Source: an uncultured Sphingomonas sp.
Lineage (GTDB): Bacteria; Pseudomonadota; Alphaproteobacteria; Sphingomonadales; Sphingomonadaceae
Direction: 5' to 3'
DNA length: 64,000 nucleotides
NCBI RefSeq assembly: GCF_937871615.1
Contig: NZ_CALMPA010000011.1
Location: 1 to 64,000, forward strand
Shown here: in pieces, positions 8,598-19,043 of the stretch
Numbering within the stretch: the first letter of the stretch is position 1
Layout of the letters: the number at the start of each line of letters is the position of its first letter
Made by a program: the position numbers and the translations under genes
The notes under the pieces: generated by a model
Database searches by the model: none
What the model saw: only the letters and a program-made list of their open reading frames with translations
What the model was told of the DNA's origin: nothing

Positions 8598-9653
8598 TCA
8601 GCCAACCAGCGCCCGATCGCGCAAGCCCCGCCAGACACGCAGCGCCTGCACGGTTTCGGCGACATCATGGACGCGCAATATCTGCGCTCCGGCGTCCGCG
8701 CCCTTGATCGCCAGCGCGATCGAGCCGCCCAGCCGCTCATCCACCGGCGCCTCGCCGGACAAGGCGCCGATCATCCGCTTGCGGCTCACCCCCAGCATGA
8801 TCGGGCAGCCAAGCCCGTGGAACAGCGCGAGGTGATTGATGAGCGCCAGATTGTCGGCGAGCGATTTGCCGAAGCCGATGCCCGGATCGACGATGATGCG
8901 CCCGCGATCGACCCCGGCGCCTACCGCCGCTTCGACGCGCGCCTCCAGCCAATCGAACACCTCACCCACCACATCGGCGTATCCGCTGCCGCCATGCGGG
9001 CCGGCCTTTGGGTCCGGCGAGTGCATCAGGATTACCGGGCAACCCGCACGCGCCACGACATCCGCCGAGCGTTCGTCCCACAACAGCGCCGACACATCGT
9101 TGACGATCCGCGCGCCGGCGGCGAGCGCCGCCTCCATCACCGCGGCCTTGCGCGTGTCGATCGAAACGAGCGCGCCCGCCGCCGCCAGCCGCTGCGCCAC
9201 CGGCGCAACGCGCTTCGCCTCATCGCCTTCCCACACCAGCGGCGCGCCGGGGCGGGTCGATTCGCCGCCAAGGTCGATCAGCGCGGCGCCGGCGGCGAGC
9301 ATGTCGATGCCCGCCGCCGTCGCGCCCGCCGGGTCGTCGGCATAAGCGCCGCCATCCGAGAAACTGTCCGGGGTGACATTCAGGATTCCCGCGACGAGCG
9401 GCTGATCGAACCGCAACACCCGCTCGCCCAGCGTCAATGCGGGGCGCGGCATGGTGATGCGTTCGTGGAGCAACTGCGCGCGCGCGCCGAATGCAGCGAT
9501 ATCGCTGACCGGCGCGACATAACGCGCCGCACCGTCGCGCACCTCATAGGCGCCGAACCACAGCATCCCCCCGGCAAGCCGCGCGACGCTGCCCTCCGGC
9601 AGCCCGACCGGCGTATCGACGAAATGAATCGGGCGAATCTGGAGGCTGCTCAC
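8598..9653 (-). CDS. folP: Dihydropteroate synthase (FolP)
   Basis: A 351-residue protein. It condenses dihydropterin pyrophosphate with p-aminobenzoate in folate synthesis. The TIM-barrel core starts at about residue 80 with VAGILNVTPDSFSDGG, followed by DLGGESTRPGA, VSIDTRKAAV, IVNDVSA, VILMHS, IIVDPGIGFGKS and GVSRKRMIG, all family signatures including the pterin- and pABA-binding loops. The first ~75 residues (IHFVDTPVG... AQLLHERITMPR) are an N-terminal extension common in alphaproteobacterial FolP. The downstream HAD gene follows by 7 bp. Confidence 0.96.
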   Translation of the reverse strand: MSSLQIRPIHFVDTPVGLPEGSVARLAGGMLWFGAYEVRDGAARYVAPVSDIAAFGARAQLLHERITMPRPALTLGERVLRFDQPLVAGILNVTPDSFSDGGAYADDPAGATAAGIDMLAAGAALIDLGGESTRPGAPLVWEGDEAKRVAPVAQRLAAAGALVSIDTRKAAVMEAALAAGARIVNDVSALLWDERSADVVARAGCPVILMHSPDPKAGPHGGSGYADVVGEVFDWLEARVEAAVGAGVDRGRIIVDPGIGFGKSLADNLALINHLALFHGLGCPIMLGVSRKRMIGALSGEAPVDERLGGSIALAIKGADAGAQILRVHDVAETVQALRVWRGLRDRALVG

Positions 9654-9700
9654 GTCATGTCACCCCGAACCTGTCGTCGACATGATGCCCGATAGCGATC

Positions 9701-11126
<1,426 letters not shown>

Positions 11127-11147
11127 ACCGCCACGCCGCCACGCGCG

Positions 11148-11747
11148 CTACAACGCCAGTGCCGCCTGCGCGACGGGGGCGAAGCTGCGGCGGTGGAGTG
11201 GTGTCGGGCCGTGTTCACGCAGCGCGCTCAGATGCGCGGCGCTGCCATAGCCCTTGTTCGAGGCCCAGCCGTAATGCGGCCAGGTTTCGTGATGCCGGAT
11301 CATGATCGCGTCGCGCGTGTGCTTGGCGATGATCGAGGCGGCACCGATCGACAGCGACAGCGCATCGCCGCCAACCAAAGCGGTGGCGGCATAATCCCAG
11401 CGCGGCAGACGATTGCCGTCGACCAGCACGTGCCCCGGCGCGTGGCCGAGTTGCGCGGCCACCGCGTCCACCGCGAGGGTCATCGCCTTCATCGTCGCCC
11501 AAAGGATGTTGAGCGTATCGATCTCCTCCGCCTCGATCACCCCCACCCCGACGATCGCGCAATCGCTGATCCGCGCGAACAGCGCCGCGCGCGCGGTGGC
11601 GGACAGCCTTTTCGAATCGTCGATCCCGCGCGGCACGCCCTTTGCCGGCAACACCACCGCGGCGGCGACCACCGGCCCGGCGAGCGGCCCGCGCCCGGCT
11701 TCATCCACCCCGGCCACGGGGGACGGATAGCGGCGTTCATGCGTCAA
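11148..11747 (-). CDS. rnhB: Ribonuclease HII (RnhB)
   Basis: A protein of ~199 residues that cleaves the RNA strand of RNA-DNA hybrids and removes single ribonucleotides. GVDEAGRGPLAGPVVAAAVV holds the first catalytic Asp and the GRG motif; IDDSKRLS, VDGNRLP, ASIIAKHTRD and GYGSAAHLSALREHGPTPLH complete the family pattern. The frame is open to 11855, but a TTG at 11747 overlapping the stop of the upstream thiD-VOC gene (TTGA), or GTG at 11756, gives normal family length. No strong ribosome site is seen, so translational coupling is likely. Confidence 0.9.
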   Translation of the reverse strand: MTHERRYPSPVAGVDEAGRGPLAGPVVAAAVVLPAKGVPRGIDDSKRLSATARAALFARISDCAIVGVGVIEAEEIDTLNILWATMKAMTLAVDAVAAQLGHAPGHVLVDGNRLPRWDYAATALVGGDALSLSIGAASIIAKHTRDAIMIRHHETWPHYGWASNKGYGSAAHLSALREHGPTPLHRRSFAPVAQAALAL

Positions 11748-12925
11748 TCCGGGCACGGCAGGCGCCACGGCGGGAAGCGGCGATTCTCGCCCGCCGTATA
11801 GAGACACAATGGGTTGCCGGCGGGATCGGCGAGCCGCGCCTCGCGCCAGCCCCACGGCTGGTCGATCGGCTCCGCGACCGTGATACCGCGCGCGCGGGCG
11901 GCGGCAACGGTGGCATCCATGTCCGCCACTTCGAGGAAGACGATCGCCCGATGCCCGATCTCGCCCGCCGCTTCGATCGACAATGTCGTGCCCCCTGCGC
12001 TCTCGAACCGCGCATAACGCGCTTCGCTGTCCACGATCGGCACCAGCCCAAGCGCGCGGTAGAAGGCGAGGCTCGCCGCATGATCGGTGGCGGGCAATGT
12101 GATCTGGTTTGGCAGCATCCCGCCCAGATCCGCATCGAGCCGCACCCGCTGGTGCCCCATCGGGCCATGCCCCGCGCCGAACCCCGGCGCCTCGCGCAGC
12201 GCGATACGCACGAACAGCCGCGCGCGGGAGATCGCGTCCGGCAGCGTCATTCCCCGCCCCAGCCCCTCGGCGATGGCGCTGGCAAGCGTGCAGCCCGTGC
12301 CATGGCTATGCTTCGTGTCGATGCGCGGTGCGGACCAGCACGCGATCTCGCCATCACGTCCAACCAGCCGATCGACGATCGTGTCGCCCTCGGCGTGCCC
12401 CCCCTTCACCAGCACCGCCACGCCGCTCGCCCGCGCATATTCGGTCGCCGCCATCGCCGCCGCGTCATGCGACGACACATCGCCCCCGGTCAGCGCCGCC
12501 AGTTCGGGCAGGTTGGGCGTAATCACCGTGGCGCGCCGCGCCAGCCGCGCCATCCCCGCGATCGTCCGCTCATCCGCCAGCACGGAGCCGCTCGTCGCCA
12601 CCATCACGGGATCGAACACGATCGGCACGCCATAGCACCCGGACGACAATTCATCGACGATCGCATCCACCGTCTCGCCGCCGCCCAGCATCCCGATCTT
12701 TACGGCATCCACGCCGATATCCCCGGCAACGCACGCCATCTGCCCCACGACGAACGCGGGCGGCACCGCATGGACCGCCTCCACCCCCAGCGTGTTTTGC
12801 GCGGTGAGCGCCGTGATCGCGGTCATCGGATGGCCGCCGAGCATCGTCACGGTGCGGATATCCGCCTGAATGCCGGCGCCGCCGCCCGAATCGGAACCGG
12901 CGACGATCAGGACGCGCGGGGTCAT
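11744..12925 (-). CDS. thiD: ThiD-VOC fusion: HMP/HMP-P kinase with C-terminal glyoxalase-type domain
   Basis: A 393-residue single frame. Residues 1-~265 are a complete hydroxymethylpyrimidine(-phosphate) kinase of thiamine synthesis: VLIVAGSDSGGGAGIQADIR, TAITALTAQNTLGV, VKIGMLG, DPVMVATSG, ITPNLPELAALTG, LVKGGHAEG and the catalytic HGTGCTLASAIAEGL. Residues ~275-393 form a vicinal-oxygen-chelate domain: NQITLPATDHAASLAFYRAL, GHRAIVFLEVADMDATVAAA, WREARLADPAGNPLCLYT. The usual ThiD is about 265 residues, so the VOC domain is an added module. No thiamine genes or TPP riboswitch are adjacent. It follows the DUF1272 gene by 7 bp and overlaps rnhB. Confidence 0.93.
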   Translation of the reverse strand: MTPRVLIVAGSDSGGGAGIQADIRTVTMLGGHPMTAITALTAQNTLGVEAVHAVPPAFVVGQMACVAGDIGVDAVKIGMLGGGETVDAIVDELSSGCYGVPIVFDPVMVATSGSVLADERTIAGMARLARRATVITPNLPELAALTGGDVSSHDAAAMAATEYARASGVAVLVKGGHAEGDTIVDRLVGRDGEIACWSAPRIDTKHSHGTGCTLASAIAEGLGRGMTLPDAISRARLFVRIALREAPGFGAGHGPMGHQRVRLDADLGGMLPNQITLPATDHAASLAFYRALGLVPIVDSEARYARFESAGGTTLSIEAAGEIGHRAIVFLEVADMDATVAAARARGITVAEPIDQPWGWREARLADPAGNPLCLYTAGENRRFPPWRLPCPD

Positions 12926-12932
12926 TTCCGGC

Positions 12933-13157
12933 TCAGCCCTTGAAATGGCGCCTGGTGGAGGCGGGGTGCTTCCTCAGCGCGTCGCCGACCCGCGCCGGGC
13001 GATCGAGCAACTCCCCGCCGCAATTCGGGCAATGCTCGTCAAGCCGATCCGCGCAATCCGCGCAGAAAGTGCATTCGAACGAACAGATGAAGGCGCCGCC
13101 CTCGTCGGCGGGCAAATCGACGCCGCAGCGTTCGCAATCGGGGCGCATCTCTAGCAT
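12933..13157 (-). CDS. DUF1272 zinc-ribbon-like small protein
   Basis: A 74-residue protein, MLEMRPDCERCGVDLPADEG, then ICSFECTFCADCADRLDEHCPNCGGELLDRP. Four Cys pairs or CxxC motifs (CERC, CSFEC, CTFCADC, CPNC) indicate two zinc sites. The sequence agrees with the DUF1272 family, whose function is not known to me. The start at 13157 is the family start; the frame is open to 13259. It is probably the first gene of a unit with thiD and rnhB, 7 bp upstream of thiD. Confidence 0.85.
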   Translation of the reverse strand: MLEMRPDCERCGVDLPADEGGAFICSFECTFCADCADRLDEHCPNCGGELLDRPARVGDALRKHPASTRRHFKG

Positions 13158-13231
13158 GAAGGCGTCATAGTGCCGGATAGACGCCGGTGGAAGCGGCGCG
13201 ACGCCGGTTCGACGAAAAGGGGAGACGGGAA

Positions 13232-14515
13232 ATGGGGTGGATCGCGATCGCAGCGGCAACGCTCGCCGCCGGGGCGCTATCCTGCGCGGCGCAAGCCGAG
13301 ACGCGCTATGTCCATGCCGGGCGGCTGATCGACACCGAGCACGGCAAGGTGCTGGAGGATCAGCGGATCGACATCGTCGATGGCCGCGTGGTCGCGGTCG
13401 CGCGCTGGTCCCCGCCGCCCGCCGGAGCGACGGTGATCGACTGGTCGGCGCTTACCGTGCTTCCCGGCCTGATCGACAGCCACACCCATGTCGCCGATGG
13501 CTATGCCGACAGCAGCGACCCGGCGGAGGCGCTCCACCATTCCGCCGCCGCGACGATCCTTAAAGGCGCACGCCGCGCACGCGAAACGCTGGAGGCCGGG
13601 TTCACCACGATCCGCGACGTTGGCGTGTTCCGCGGCCTTTCCGATGTCGCGCTGCGCGATGCGATCGAGAGCGGCGACGTGGTGGGGCCGCGCATGGTGG
13701 TGGCCGGCGCCTATGTCACCATCCCCAATGGCGGCGGCGCGGTGACCGGCGCGGCGCCCGACGTGGCGGTGCCGGCGGACATGCGCCTGGGCTATGTCCG
13801 CTCCGCCGACGATGCGCGCAACGCCGCCGATCTGCTGCTCGGGCGCGGCGCCGATTTCATCAAGCTGATCGCAACCGGCGCGGTGCTGGCGGTCGGCTCG
13901 ACGCCGGGCGCGCTGGAACTGACGCCGGAGGAAATGAAGGCCGCCTGTGATGCGGCGAAACGGCGCGGCAGCTATTGCATCGCCCACGCCCATGGCGCGG
14001 AGGGCATCAAGGCGGCGATCCGCGCCGGGGCGCGCTCGATCGAACACGCCAGCCTGATCGACGACGAGGGGCTGCGCATGGCGAAGGACGCTGGCGTGTG
14101 GCTCGATATGGATATCTTCGACGGCGACTGGATCGACGCGGAAGGGACGAAAAACGGCTGGCCGACCGAATATCTCCAGAAGAACCGCGATACCACCGAG
14201 GCGCAGCGCCAGGGCTTCGCCAAGGCGGTGAAGATGGGCGTGAAGCTTTCCTTCGGCACGGATGCCGGTGCCTATCCCCACGGCATCAACGCGCGGCAAT
14301 TCGCCTATATGGTGCGCTATGGCATGACCGCGATGCAGGCGATCCAGTCCGCCACCATCGTCTCCGCCGCGCTGCTGGGCAGGAGTGCGGATATCGGCGC
14401 GCTGTCACCGGGCCATTATGCCGATATGGTGGCGGTGGCCGGCGATCCATTGAGTGATGTGCGCGTGCTGGAGAAAGTGGCGCATGTGATGAAGGGGGGC
14501 GAGGTGGTGCTATAG
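13232..14515 (+). CDS. Exported metal-dependent amidohydrolase (imidazolonepropionase-like)
   Basis: A 427-residue protein with a signal peptide (MGWIAIAAATLAAGALSCAA, probable cleavage after AQA). The amidohydrolase TIM barrel follows: LPGLIDSHTHVADGYAD (HxH metal ligands), DFIKLIATG with a candidate carbamylated or bridging lysine, YCIAHAHGAEGIKAAI, RSIEHASLID and SFGTDAGAYPHG (catalytic Asp), ending LSPGHYADMVAVAGDPL. Family members include secreted Xaa-Pro dipeptidases and imidazolone-type hydrolases, so a peptide or cyclic amide substrate is likely but not determined. The start at 13232 is set by GGGAGACGGGAA upstream. It is divergent from the DUF1272 gene. Confidence 0.9.
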   Translation: MGWIAIAAATLAAGALSCAAQAETRYVHAGRLIDTEHGKVLEDQRIDIVDGRVVAVARWSPPPAGATVIDWSALTVLPGLIDSHTHVADGYADSSDPAEALHHSAAATILKGARRARETLEAGFTTIRDVGVFRGLSDVALRDAIESGDVVGPRMVVAGAYVTIPNGGGAVTGAAPDVAVPADMRLGYVRSADDARNAADLLLGRGADFIKLIATGAVLAVGSTPGALELTPEEMKAACDAAKRRGSYCIAHAHGAEGIKAAIRAGARSIEHASLIDDEGLRMAKDAGVWLDMDIFDGDWIDAEGTKNGWPTEYLQKNRDTTEAQRQGFAKAVKMGVKLSFGTDAGAYPHGINARQFAYMVRYGMTAMQAIQSATIVSAALLGRSADIGALSPGHYADMVAVAGDPLSDVRVLEKVAHVMKGGEVVL

Positions 14516-14555
14516 CGGGCGCACTTCAAGCGAGGCGAGCGGAAGACGATTGCGA

Positions 14556-15224
14556 TCACGGCGTCTGCGGTTGAACGACCAGCCTCACCGCCACCGATCG
14601 CACCGCCTCGGGCGTAACAGTCGCCGTCATGCTCTTCGGCGCGGAAATGGTCAGTTGCTGCCGGATTTGCTGACAGGCGATTTGATCCGCCGCATCGCTG
14701 CCGCTTGATTGCAGGATATCGCACGAACCGGCGTGACCGGTCGCGTCGAAGATCACCTTGGCCCGGACCGGCGACTGATAGCCGGCCGGAACACGGGAGA
14801 CCTTCAGATCGAAACCGATTGTCGTGCTGGAAAAGTACGGGTCCGCTCCCCAGGCGACGGCGGTGCGAAATCCTGCGGATACCGGCTGATGGTTTCCGTC
14901 CGTCGCGGGATCGAATTTCGCCCGCGCCTTGAACAGCGCGCACGTCCGCTTGTCGAGCAGGTTCGATCCGCTGGTCTCGGTCACATCGCAGGACGTGACT
15001 TTTCCTTCCGTCGAAACACTCAGCGCGATGGACACGATACCATATTCGTCATGCTGCAACGCGGTCTGGGGATAATCCTGAAGGGTGATGACCGCAGCGG
15101 CATTGCGGAGGCGAGGTGGCTGCACCTCTCCCGCAATCGCCCCCGTCTGCGTAGCGGCAAGCATCAATATGGCGAACATCATTGCCCCCCGGATCGCGAG
15201 CCGCGATGATGACACAGAAGCCAA
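14556..15224 (-). CDS. Exported protein with TonB C-terminal-like domains
   Basis: A 222-residue protein with a signal peptide (MMFAILMLAATQTGAIAGE). The segment DYPQTALQHDEYGIVSIALS, then SVSTEGKVTSCDVTETSGSN, has the TonB_C layout (YPxxAxxxxxxGxVxVxxxV...G.V..C.V..SSG...LD..TC...RARFxPA). A weaker second copy of this unit follows: SPVRAKVIFDATGHAGSCDI with LQSSGSDAADQIACQQIRQQ. It lacks a TonB transmembrane anchor and proline-rich spacer, so it is not a classical energy transducer; such periplasmic TonB_C-like proteins are common in sphingomonads and their role is unclear. Confidence 0.75.
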   Translation of the reverse strand: MASVSSSRLAIRGAMMFAILMLAATQTGAIAGEVQPPRLRNAAAVITLQDYPQTALQHDEYGIVSIALSVSTEGKVTSCDVTETSGSNLLDKRTCALFKARAKFDPATDGNHQPVSAGFRTAVAWGADPYFSSTTIGFDLKVSRVPAGYQSPVRAKVIFDATGHAGSCDILQSSGSDAADQIACQQIRQQLTISAPKSMTATVTPEAVRSVAVRLVVQPQTP

Positions 15225-15287
15225 GGCGCGGCAAAATCAAAGCAAGCGCGCGATATCGGCCCGAGAAGCGCGAACAACCGCTTGAAT

Positions 15288-16640
15288 CTACACCGCCGCC
15301 CGCACCGCCTCGCACACCCGGTCCACCACGGCCTCCACCTGCGCGCGATCATCGCCCTCGGCCATCACGCGGATCACCGGCTCGGTGCCCGAGGCTCGGA
15401 TGACGAGGCGACCGCGACCGTCGAGTTCGGCCTCCGCCGCCGCGATCGCCTGCTTCACGGAGGGCGCCTCCAGCGGCTTTGCGCCGCGATCGAAGCGGAC
15501 GTTCTTCAATAATTGCGGCAGCGGATCGAAGCGATGGAGCACCTCGCTCGCGGGCGCGCCCGAACGCTGCACCTCGGCGAGTATCTGTAGTGCTGCGACC
15601 AGCCCGTCGCCGGTGGTGCCGTAATCCGACAGGATGATATGGCCGGATTGCTCGCCGCCGACATTGTATCCGCGCGCGCGCATCGCCTCCAGCACATAAC
15701 GGTCGCCCACCCCGGTGCGGATCAGCCCCAACCCCTGCGCGGCGAGGTGGCGCTCCAGCCCGAGGTTCGACATGATCGTCGCGACCAGCCCGCCGCCAGC
15801 GAGCCGCCCGCGCCGCGCATAGGCGGTGGCGATGATCGCCATGAGCTGATCGCCGTCCACCACCGCCCCGGTTTCATCGACCACGATCAGCCGGTCCGCA
15901 TCGCCATCGAGCGCGATGCCGATCGCCGCCCCGCTTGCCACGACGGTTTCGGAAAGCGTCTGCGGCGCGGTCGAGCCGACGCCATCGTTGATGTTGCGGC
16001 CATTGGGGGTGACGCCGATCGCCACGACCTCCGCCCCCAATTCCCACAATGCGGCGGGCGCGACCTGATAGGCGGCGCCGTTGGCGCAATCGACCACCAC
16101 CTTCATCCCGTCGAGCCTCAAATCATCGGGGAAGGTGGATTTGGCGAAATGGATATAGCGCCCCTGCGCGTCGTCGATCCGCCGCGCGCGGCCGATCTGC
16201 GGCGCGGGCGCGAGCGAAACCGCCCCGCTATCCACGCCGTCGATCAGCGCCTCTATCTCCATTTCCGCCTCGTCGGACAGTTTATACCCGTCCGGGCCGA
16301 ACAATTTGATCCCGTTGTCGGCAAACGGATTGTGGCTGGCGGAGATCATCACGCCCAGATCGGCGCGCATCGACTGGGTGAGCATCGCCACCGCCGGGGT
16401 GGGCATCGGCCCGGTCATCACCACATCCATGCCGACGCTGGTGAACCCCGCGACCAGCGCGGATTCAAGCATATAGCCGGAAAGCCGCGTGTCCTTGCCG
16501 ATCAGCACGCGGTGGCGGTGTTCGCCGCGCTGGAAATAGGTGCCGGCGGCCATGCCGACCTTCATCGCCATCGCCGCCGTCATCGGCGACATATTGGTGA
16601 GGCCGCGAATCCCGTCGGTGCCGAAATATTTTCTTGCCAT
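15288..16640 (-). CDS. glmM: Phosphoglucosamine mutase (GlmM)
   Basis: A 450-residue protein that converts glucosamine-6-phosphate to glucosamine-1-phosphate for peptidoglycan and LPS precursors. It starts [16 protein letters not shown], has the phosphoserine loop MISASHNP with Ser102, the metal-binding DGDADRLIV, the sugar-binding GGEQSGHII and the phosphate-binding [14 protein letters not shown] near the C-terminus. Length is normal (~445-450). It is transcribed alone, divergent from the symporter gene. Confidence 0.97.
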   Translation of the reverse strand: MARKYFGTDGIRGLTNMSPMTAAMAMKVGMAAGTYFQRGEHRHRVLIGKDTRLSGYMLESALVAGFTSVGMDVVMTGPMPTPAVAMLTQSMRADLGVMISASHNPFADNGIKLFGPDGYKLSDEAEMEIEALIDGVDSGAVSLAPAPQIGRARRIDDAQGRYIHFAKSTFPDDLRLDGMKVVVDCANGAAYQVAPAALWELGAEVVAIGVTPNGRNINDGVGSTAPQTLSETVVASGAAIGIALDGDADRLIVVDETGAVVDGDQLMAIIATAYARRGRLAGGGLVATIMSNLGLERHLAAQGLGLIRTGVGDRYVLEAMRARGYNVGGEQSGHIILSDYGTTGDGLVAALQILAEVQRSGAPASEVLHRFDPLPQLLKNVRFDRGAKPLEAPSVKQAIAAAEAELDGRGRLVIRASGTEPVIRVMAEGDDRAQVEAVVDRVCEAVRAAV

Positions 16641-16722
16641 CGCCTGCGTCCGCTTCCTCTATTCGCGCGCTGCGCTCGGCTGATAGCGTCGCGGAATCAA
16701 AAGGGCGAGCCAAAGGAACCGC

Positions 16723-17985
16723 ATGTCGCCATCCTCACGCATTCTGCTGGCGCTGATCGCCGGCATCGTCGGCGGCATCGCGATCGCCGGCTTCGCGCCG
16801 CAGGCGGTCGATCCGGTCGCGGCGGTGGCCGGGCCGATCGGGCAGGCATGGCTCAACGGCCTGCAGATGACGATCGTGCCGCTGGTCTTCTCGCTGCTCG
16901 TCACCGGGATCGCCGCGACGGCGGAGGCGGCGCAGGCCGGGCGGCTCGCGGGGCGCGCCGTGGGGCTTTACCTGATCGTGATGGCCTCCTCGGCGATCGC
17001 CGCCGCGTTCCTCACGCCGCTGTTCCTTGATATCGCGCCGCTGCCGATCGAATCCGCCGCCGCGTTGCGCCATGCGCTGGCCGGCGCCGAGACCGTGCCG
17101 CCCGTCCCTCCGGTCGGCGATTTCCTCGCCGGCATCATTCCGGCCAACGCGCTGAGGGCATCCGCCGACAGCAATTTCCTGTCGATGATCGTCTTCGCGC
17201 TGATCTTCGCCTTCGCGCTGATGCGGATCGAGCCGCGATTGCGCGATCTGCTCACGCGCTTCTTCTCGGCGATCCGCGATACGATGCTGGTGGTGATCGG
17301 CTGGGTGCTGTGGATCGGCCCGCTCGGCGTGTTCGCGCTGGCGCTGGTGGTGGGCGCGAAGGCCGGGAGCGGGGCGTTCCACGCGCTCGTCCACTATATC
17401 CTCACCGTCTCGGCGGTGGGGTTCACGGTGTCGCTGCTCGCCTATCCGCTGGCGGTGATCGGCGGGCGGGTCGGCCTCGGCCAGTATATCCGCGCGGGAT
17501 TGCCGGCGCAGGCGGTGGCGATCTCGACGCAATCCTCGCTCGCCTCGCTGCCGGCGATGCTGGCGAGTTCGCGCGCGATGGGCGTGCCGGTGGCGACCGC
17601 CGGCGTCACGCTGCCGCTCGCCGTCGCGATTCTGCGGGCGACCGGGCCGGCGATGAACTTCGCGGTGGCGATCTATGTCGCGACCTGGTTCGGCGTGCAG
17701 CTCCATCCCGCGACGCTGGCGGCGGGCGCGCTGGTGGCGATGCTCACCTCGCTCGGATCGGTGAGCCTGCCGGGCACGGTGAGCTTCGTCGGCGCGATTT
17801 CCCCGGTCTGCGCCACGCTTGGCGCGCCGGTCGCGCCGCTCGGGCTGCTCGTCGCGGTGGAGACGATCCCCGATATCATGCGCACGCTGGGCAATGTGAT
17901 GTGGGATCTCGCCACCACCGTCACGCTGGCGCGCGGCCAGCGCGTGATCGAGGACGAGGCCGATGCGATCGTGGAACAGATGTGA
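16723..17985 (+). CDS. Dicarboxylate/amino-acid:cation symporter (DAACS family)
   Basis: A 420-residue membrane protein with about eight hydrophobic segments plus re-entrant loops. NGLQMTIVPLVFSLLVTGIA near the N-terminus, AISTQSSLASLPAML (the serine-rich re-entrant loop) and LTSLGSVSLPGTVSF are signatures of the sodium/proton:dicarboxylate (GltP/DctA) family. The last segment before the C-terminus carries VAVETIPDIMRTLGNVMWD, with the conserved Asp and Asn for substrate and cation binding. The substrate is glutamate, aspartate or a C4-dicarboxylate; which one cannot be told. The Coq4-family gene follows after 70 bp. Confidence 0.92.
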   Translation: MSPSSRILLALIAGIVGGIAIAGFAPQAVDPVAAVAGPIGQAWLNGLQMTIVPLVFSLLVTGIAATAEAAQAGRLAGRAVGLYLIVMASSAIAAAFLTPLFLDIAPLPIESAAALRHALAGAETVPPVPPVGDFLAGIIPANALRASADSNFLSMIVFALIFAFALMRIEPRLRDLLTRFFSAIRDTMLVVIGWVLWIGPLGVFALALVVGAKAGSGAFHALVHYILTVSAVGFTVSLLAYPLAVIGGRVGLGQYIRAGLPAQAVAISTQSSLASLPAMLASSRAMGVPVATAGVTLPLAVAILRATGPAMNFAVAIYVATWFGVQLHPATLAAGALVAMLTSLGSVSLPGTVSFVGAISPVCATLGAPVAPLGLLVAVETIPDIMRTLGNVMWDLATTVTLARGQRVIEDEADAIVEQM

Positions 17986-18021
17986 GGCGTCGCGGATTAT
18001 TGACAAAGGGTGTGAACAACA

Positions 18022-18045
18022 CTTATTGACATATCTGTCAGTAAG
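18022..18045. promoter_or_regulatory. 24-bp near-palindrome (TetR-type operator) over the coq4-family RBS
   Basis: CTTATTGACATA (18022-18033) faces TCTGTCAGTAAG (18034-18045); 10 of 12 positions are symmetric. The core TGACA-TATC-TGTCA and the length are typical of TetR-family operators. The right arm contains part of the ribosome site (AAGGAG, 18043-18048) of the gene starting at 18056, and TTGACA (18026-18031) could serve as part of a -35 element. Confidence 0.55.
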
Positions 18046-18055
18046 GAGCGATTCG

Positions 18056-18862
18056 ATGGCCGCCACCCTTCCTCCCCTGCCCGGCACGACTGGCCGGCGC
18101 GATTGGCGCACCGCGTTCGACGCGATCCGCAAGCTGCTCGCCAACGGCGACGATACGGTGCAGGTGTTCCGCATCATGCGCTCGCTCAACGTCGGCGCGA
18201 CCGAGACGGGTTACGCGCGGCTGATCGCCACCGAACAGGGCGGGCGGATCGCCTATGAGCAGGTCGAGCTGGCGCAGGTTTTCTCGCGACCGGGCTTCGC
18301 CAGCCAGTTCGCGCCGGGCACGATCGGCGCGGCCTATCGCGATTTCCTCGAAACCACCGGCTATTCCGCCGACGGCCTCGCCGATGTGAGCCGCGAGGGG
18401 ATGAGCGACGAGGATATGCCGCATCCCTATGCCTGGTTCGGGCGGCGGGTGCGCGATACGCACGATATCTGGCACGTCCTGACCGGCTATAAGGCCGATG
18501 AGAGCCTGGGCGAAGCCGCGCTCGTCGCGTTCAGCTATGCGCAGGTCGGCGGGCTCGGCTGGGCGTTCATCGCCGCCGCCGCCTCGCTCAAGAGCCTGCG
18601 GGTCACCAAAGGCACGCTGTTCGCCAGGGCGGTATGGGAAGGCTATCGCCACGGTCGCGCCGCGAAATGGATTTCGGGCGAGGATTACATGACGCTGCTG
18701 CACGAGCCGATCGAGGCCGCGCGCGCGCGATTGGGGATTCGCACGCCCACCGCCTATCTGAAGGCGCAGCACGAACTGGGGCCGGAAATGGCCTCCTATC
18801 TCAGCGAGCGGCGCGAAAAGGCCGCCGCCGTTGAACCGGAACCGCGGCGCCTCGCCGCCTGA
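18056..18862 (+). CDS. Coq4-family protein
   Basis: A 268-residue protein of the Coq4 family, which in eukaryotes is needed for ubiquinone synthesis. The zinc-binding HDxxH motif is present in [15 protein letters not shown] near residues 140-144, with [20 protein letters not shown] after it. The start at 18056 has a perfect AAGGAG eight bases upstream; the open frame runs back into the symporter gene. A strong palindromic operator candidate overlaps this ribosome site, so expression is probably repressor-controlled. In bacteria the role of Coq4 homologues is less certain than in yeast. Confidence 0.85.
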   Translation: MAATLPPLPGTTGRRDWRTAFDAIRKLLANGDDTVQVFRIMRSLNVGATETGYARLIATEQGGRIAYEQVELAQVFSRPGFASQFAPGTIGAAYRDFLETTGYSADGLADVSREGMSDEDMPHPYAWFGRRVRDTHDIWHVLTGYKADESLGEAALVAFSYAQVGGLGWAFIAAAASLKSLRVTKGTLFARAVWEGYRHGRAAKWISGEDYMTLLHEPIEAARARLGIRTPTAYLKAQHELGPEMASYLSERREKAAAVEPEPRRLAA

Positions 18863-18890
18863 GAGATATCCCGCTCCCTCGGGAGAGAGG

Positions 18891-18941
18891 ATGGAGGGGG
18901 GCCACGGTGCGCCGAGATTCAAATGGCGCACCGCCCTCCAT
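18891..18941. terminator. Long stem-loop after the coq4-family gene
   Basis: ATGGAGGG plus CGGTGCGCC (18891-18913, with a 6-nt bulge) pairs with GGCGCACCGCCCTCCAT (18925-18941) around an 11-nt loop. The 17 paired bases lie 29 bp after the stop codon at 18862 and before recF. There is no T-tract, so it may block by structure or be an mRNA-stabilising element. Confidence 0.5.
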
Positions 18942-19043
18942 CGAAATGACCGCCATCCGGCATCCATGCCCCCCATCACCGCGAGCAATGCCGCGCGCCA
19001 AGCGCTGTCGCCAGCGCCGCCGCCAGCGCCTATGGCCGGTGCG

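Noticed and set aside
11148-11855. Long N-terminal extension of RNase HII (start at 11855)
   Set aside because: The extra ~36 residues overlap the thiD-VOC frame and are not part of the RNase HII family; the TTG/GTG near 11747-11756 gives normal length.
12926-13231. TPP riboswitch before the thiD fusion
   Set aside because: No THI-element conserved blocks are visible, and the space before thiD is occupied by the DUF1272 gene.
16735-18189. 484-residue open frame antisense to the dicarboxylate symporter
   Set aside because: Antisense shadow of a clear membrane transporter gene; extremely rich in Arg, Gln and His with no fold signature.
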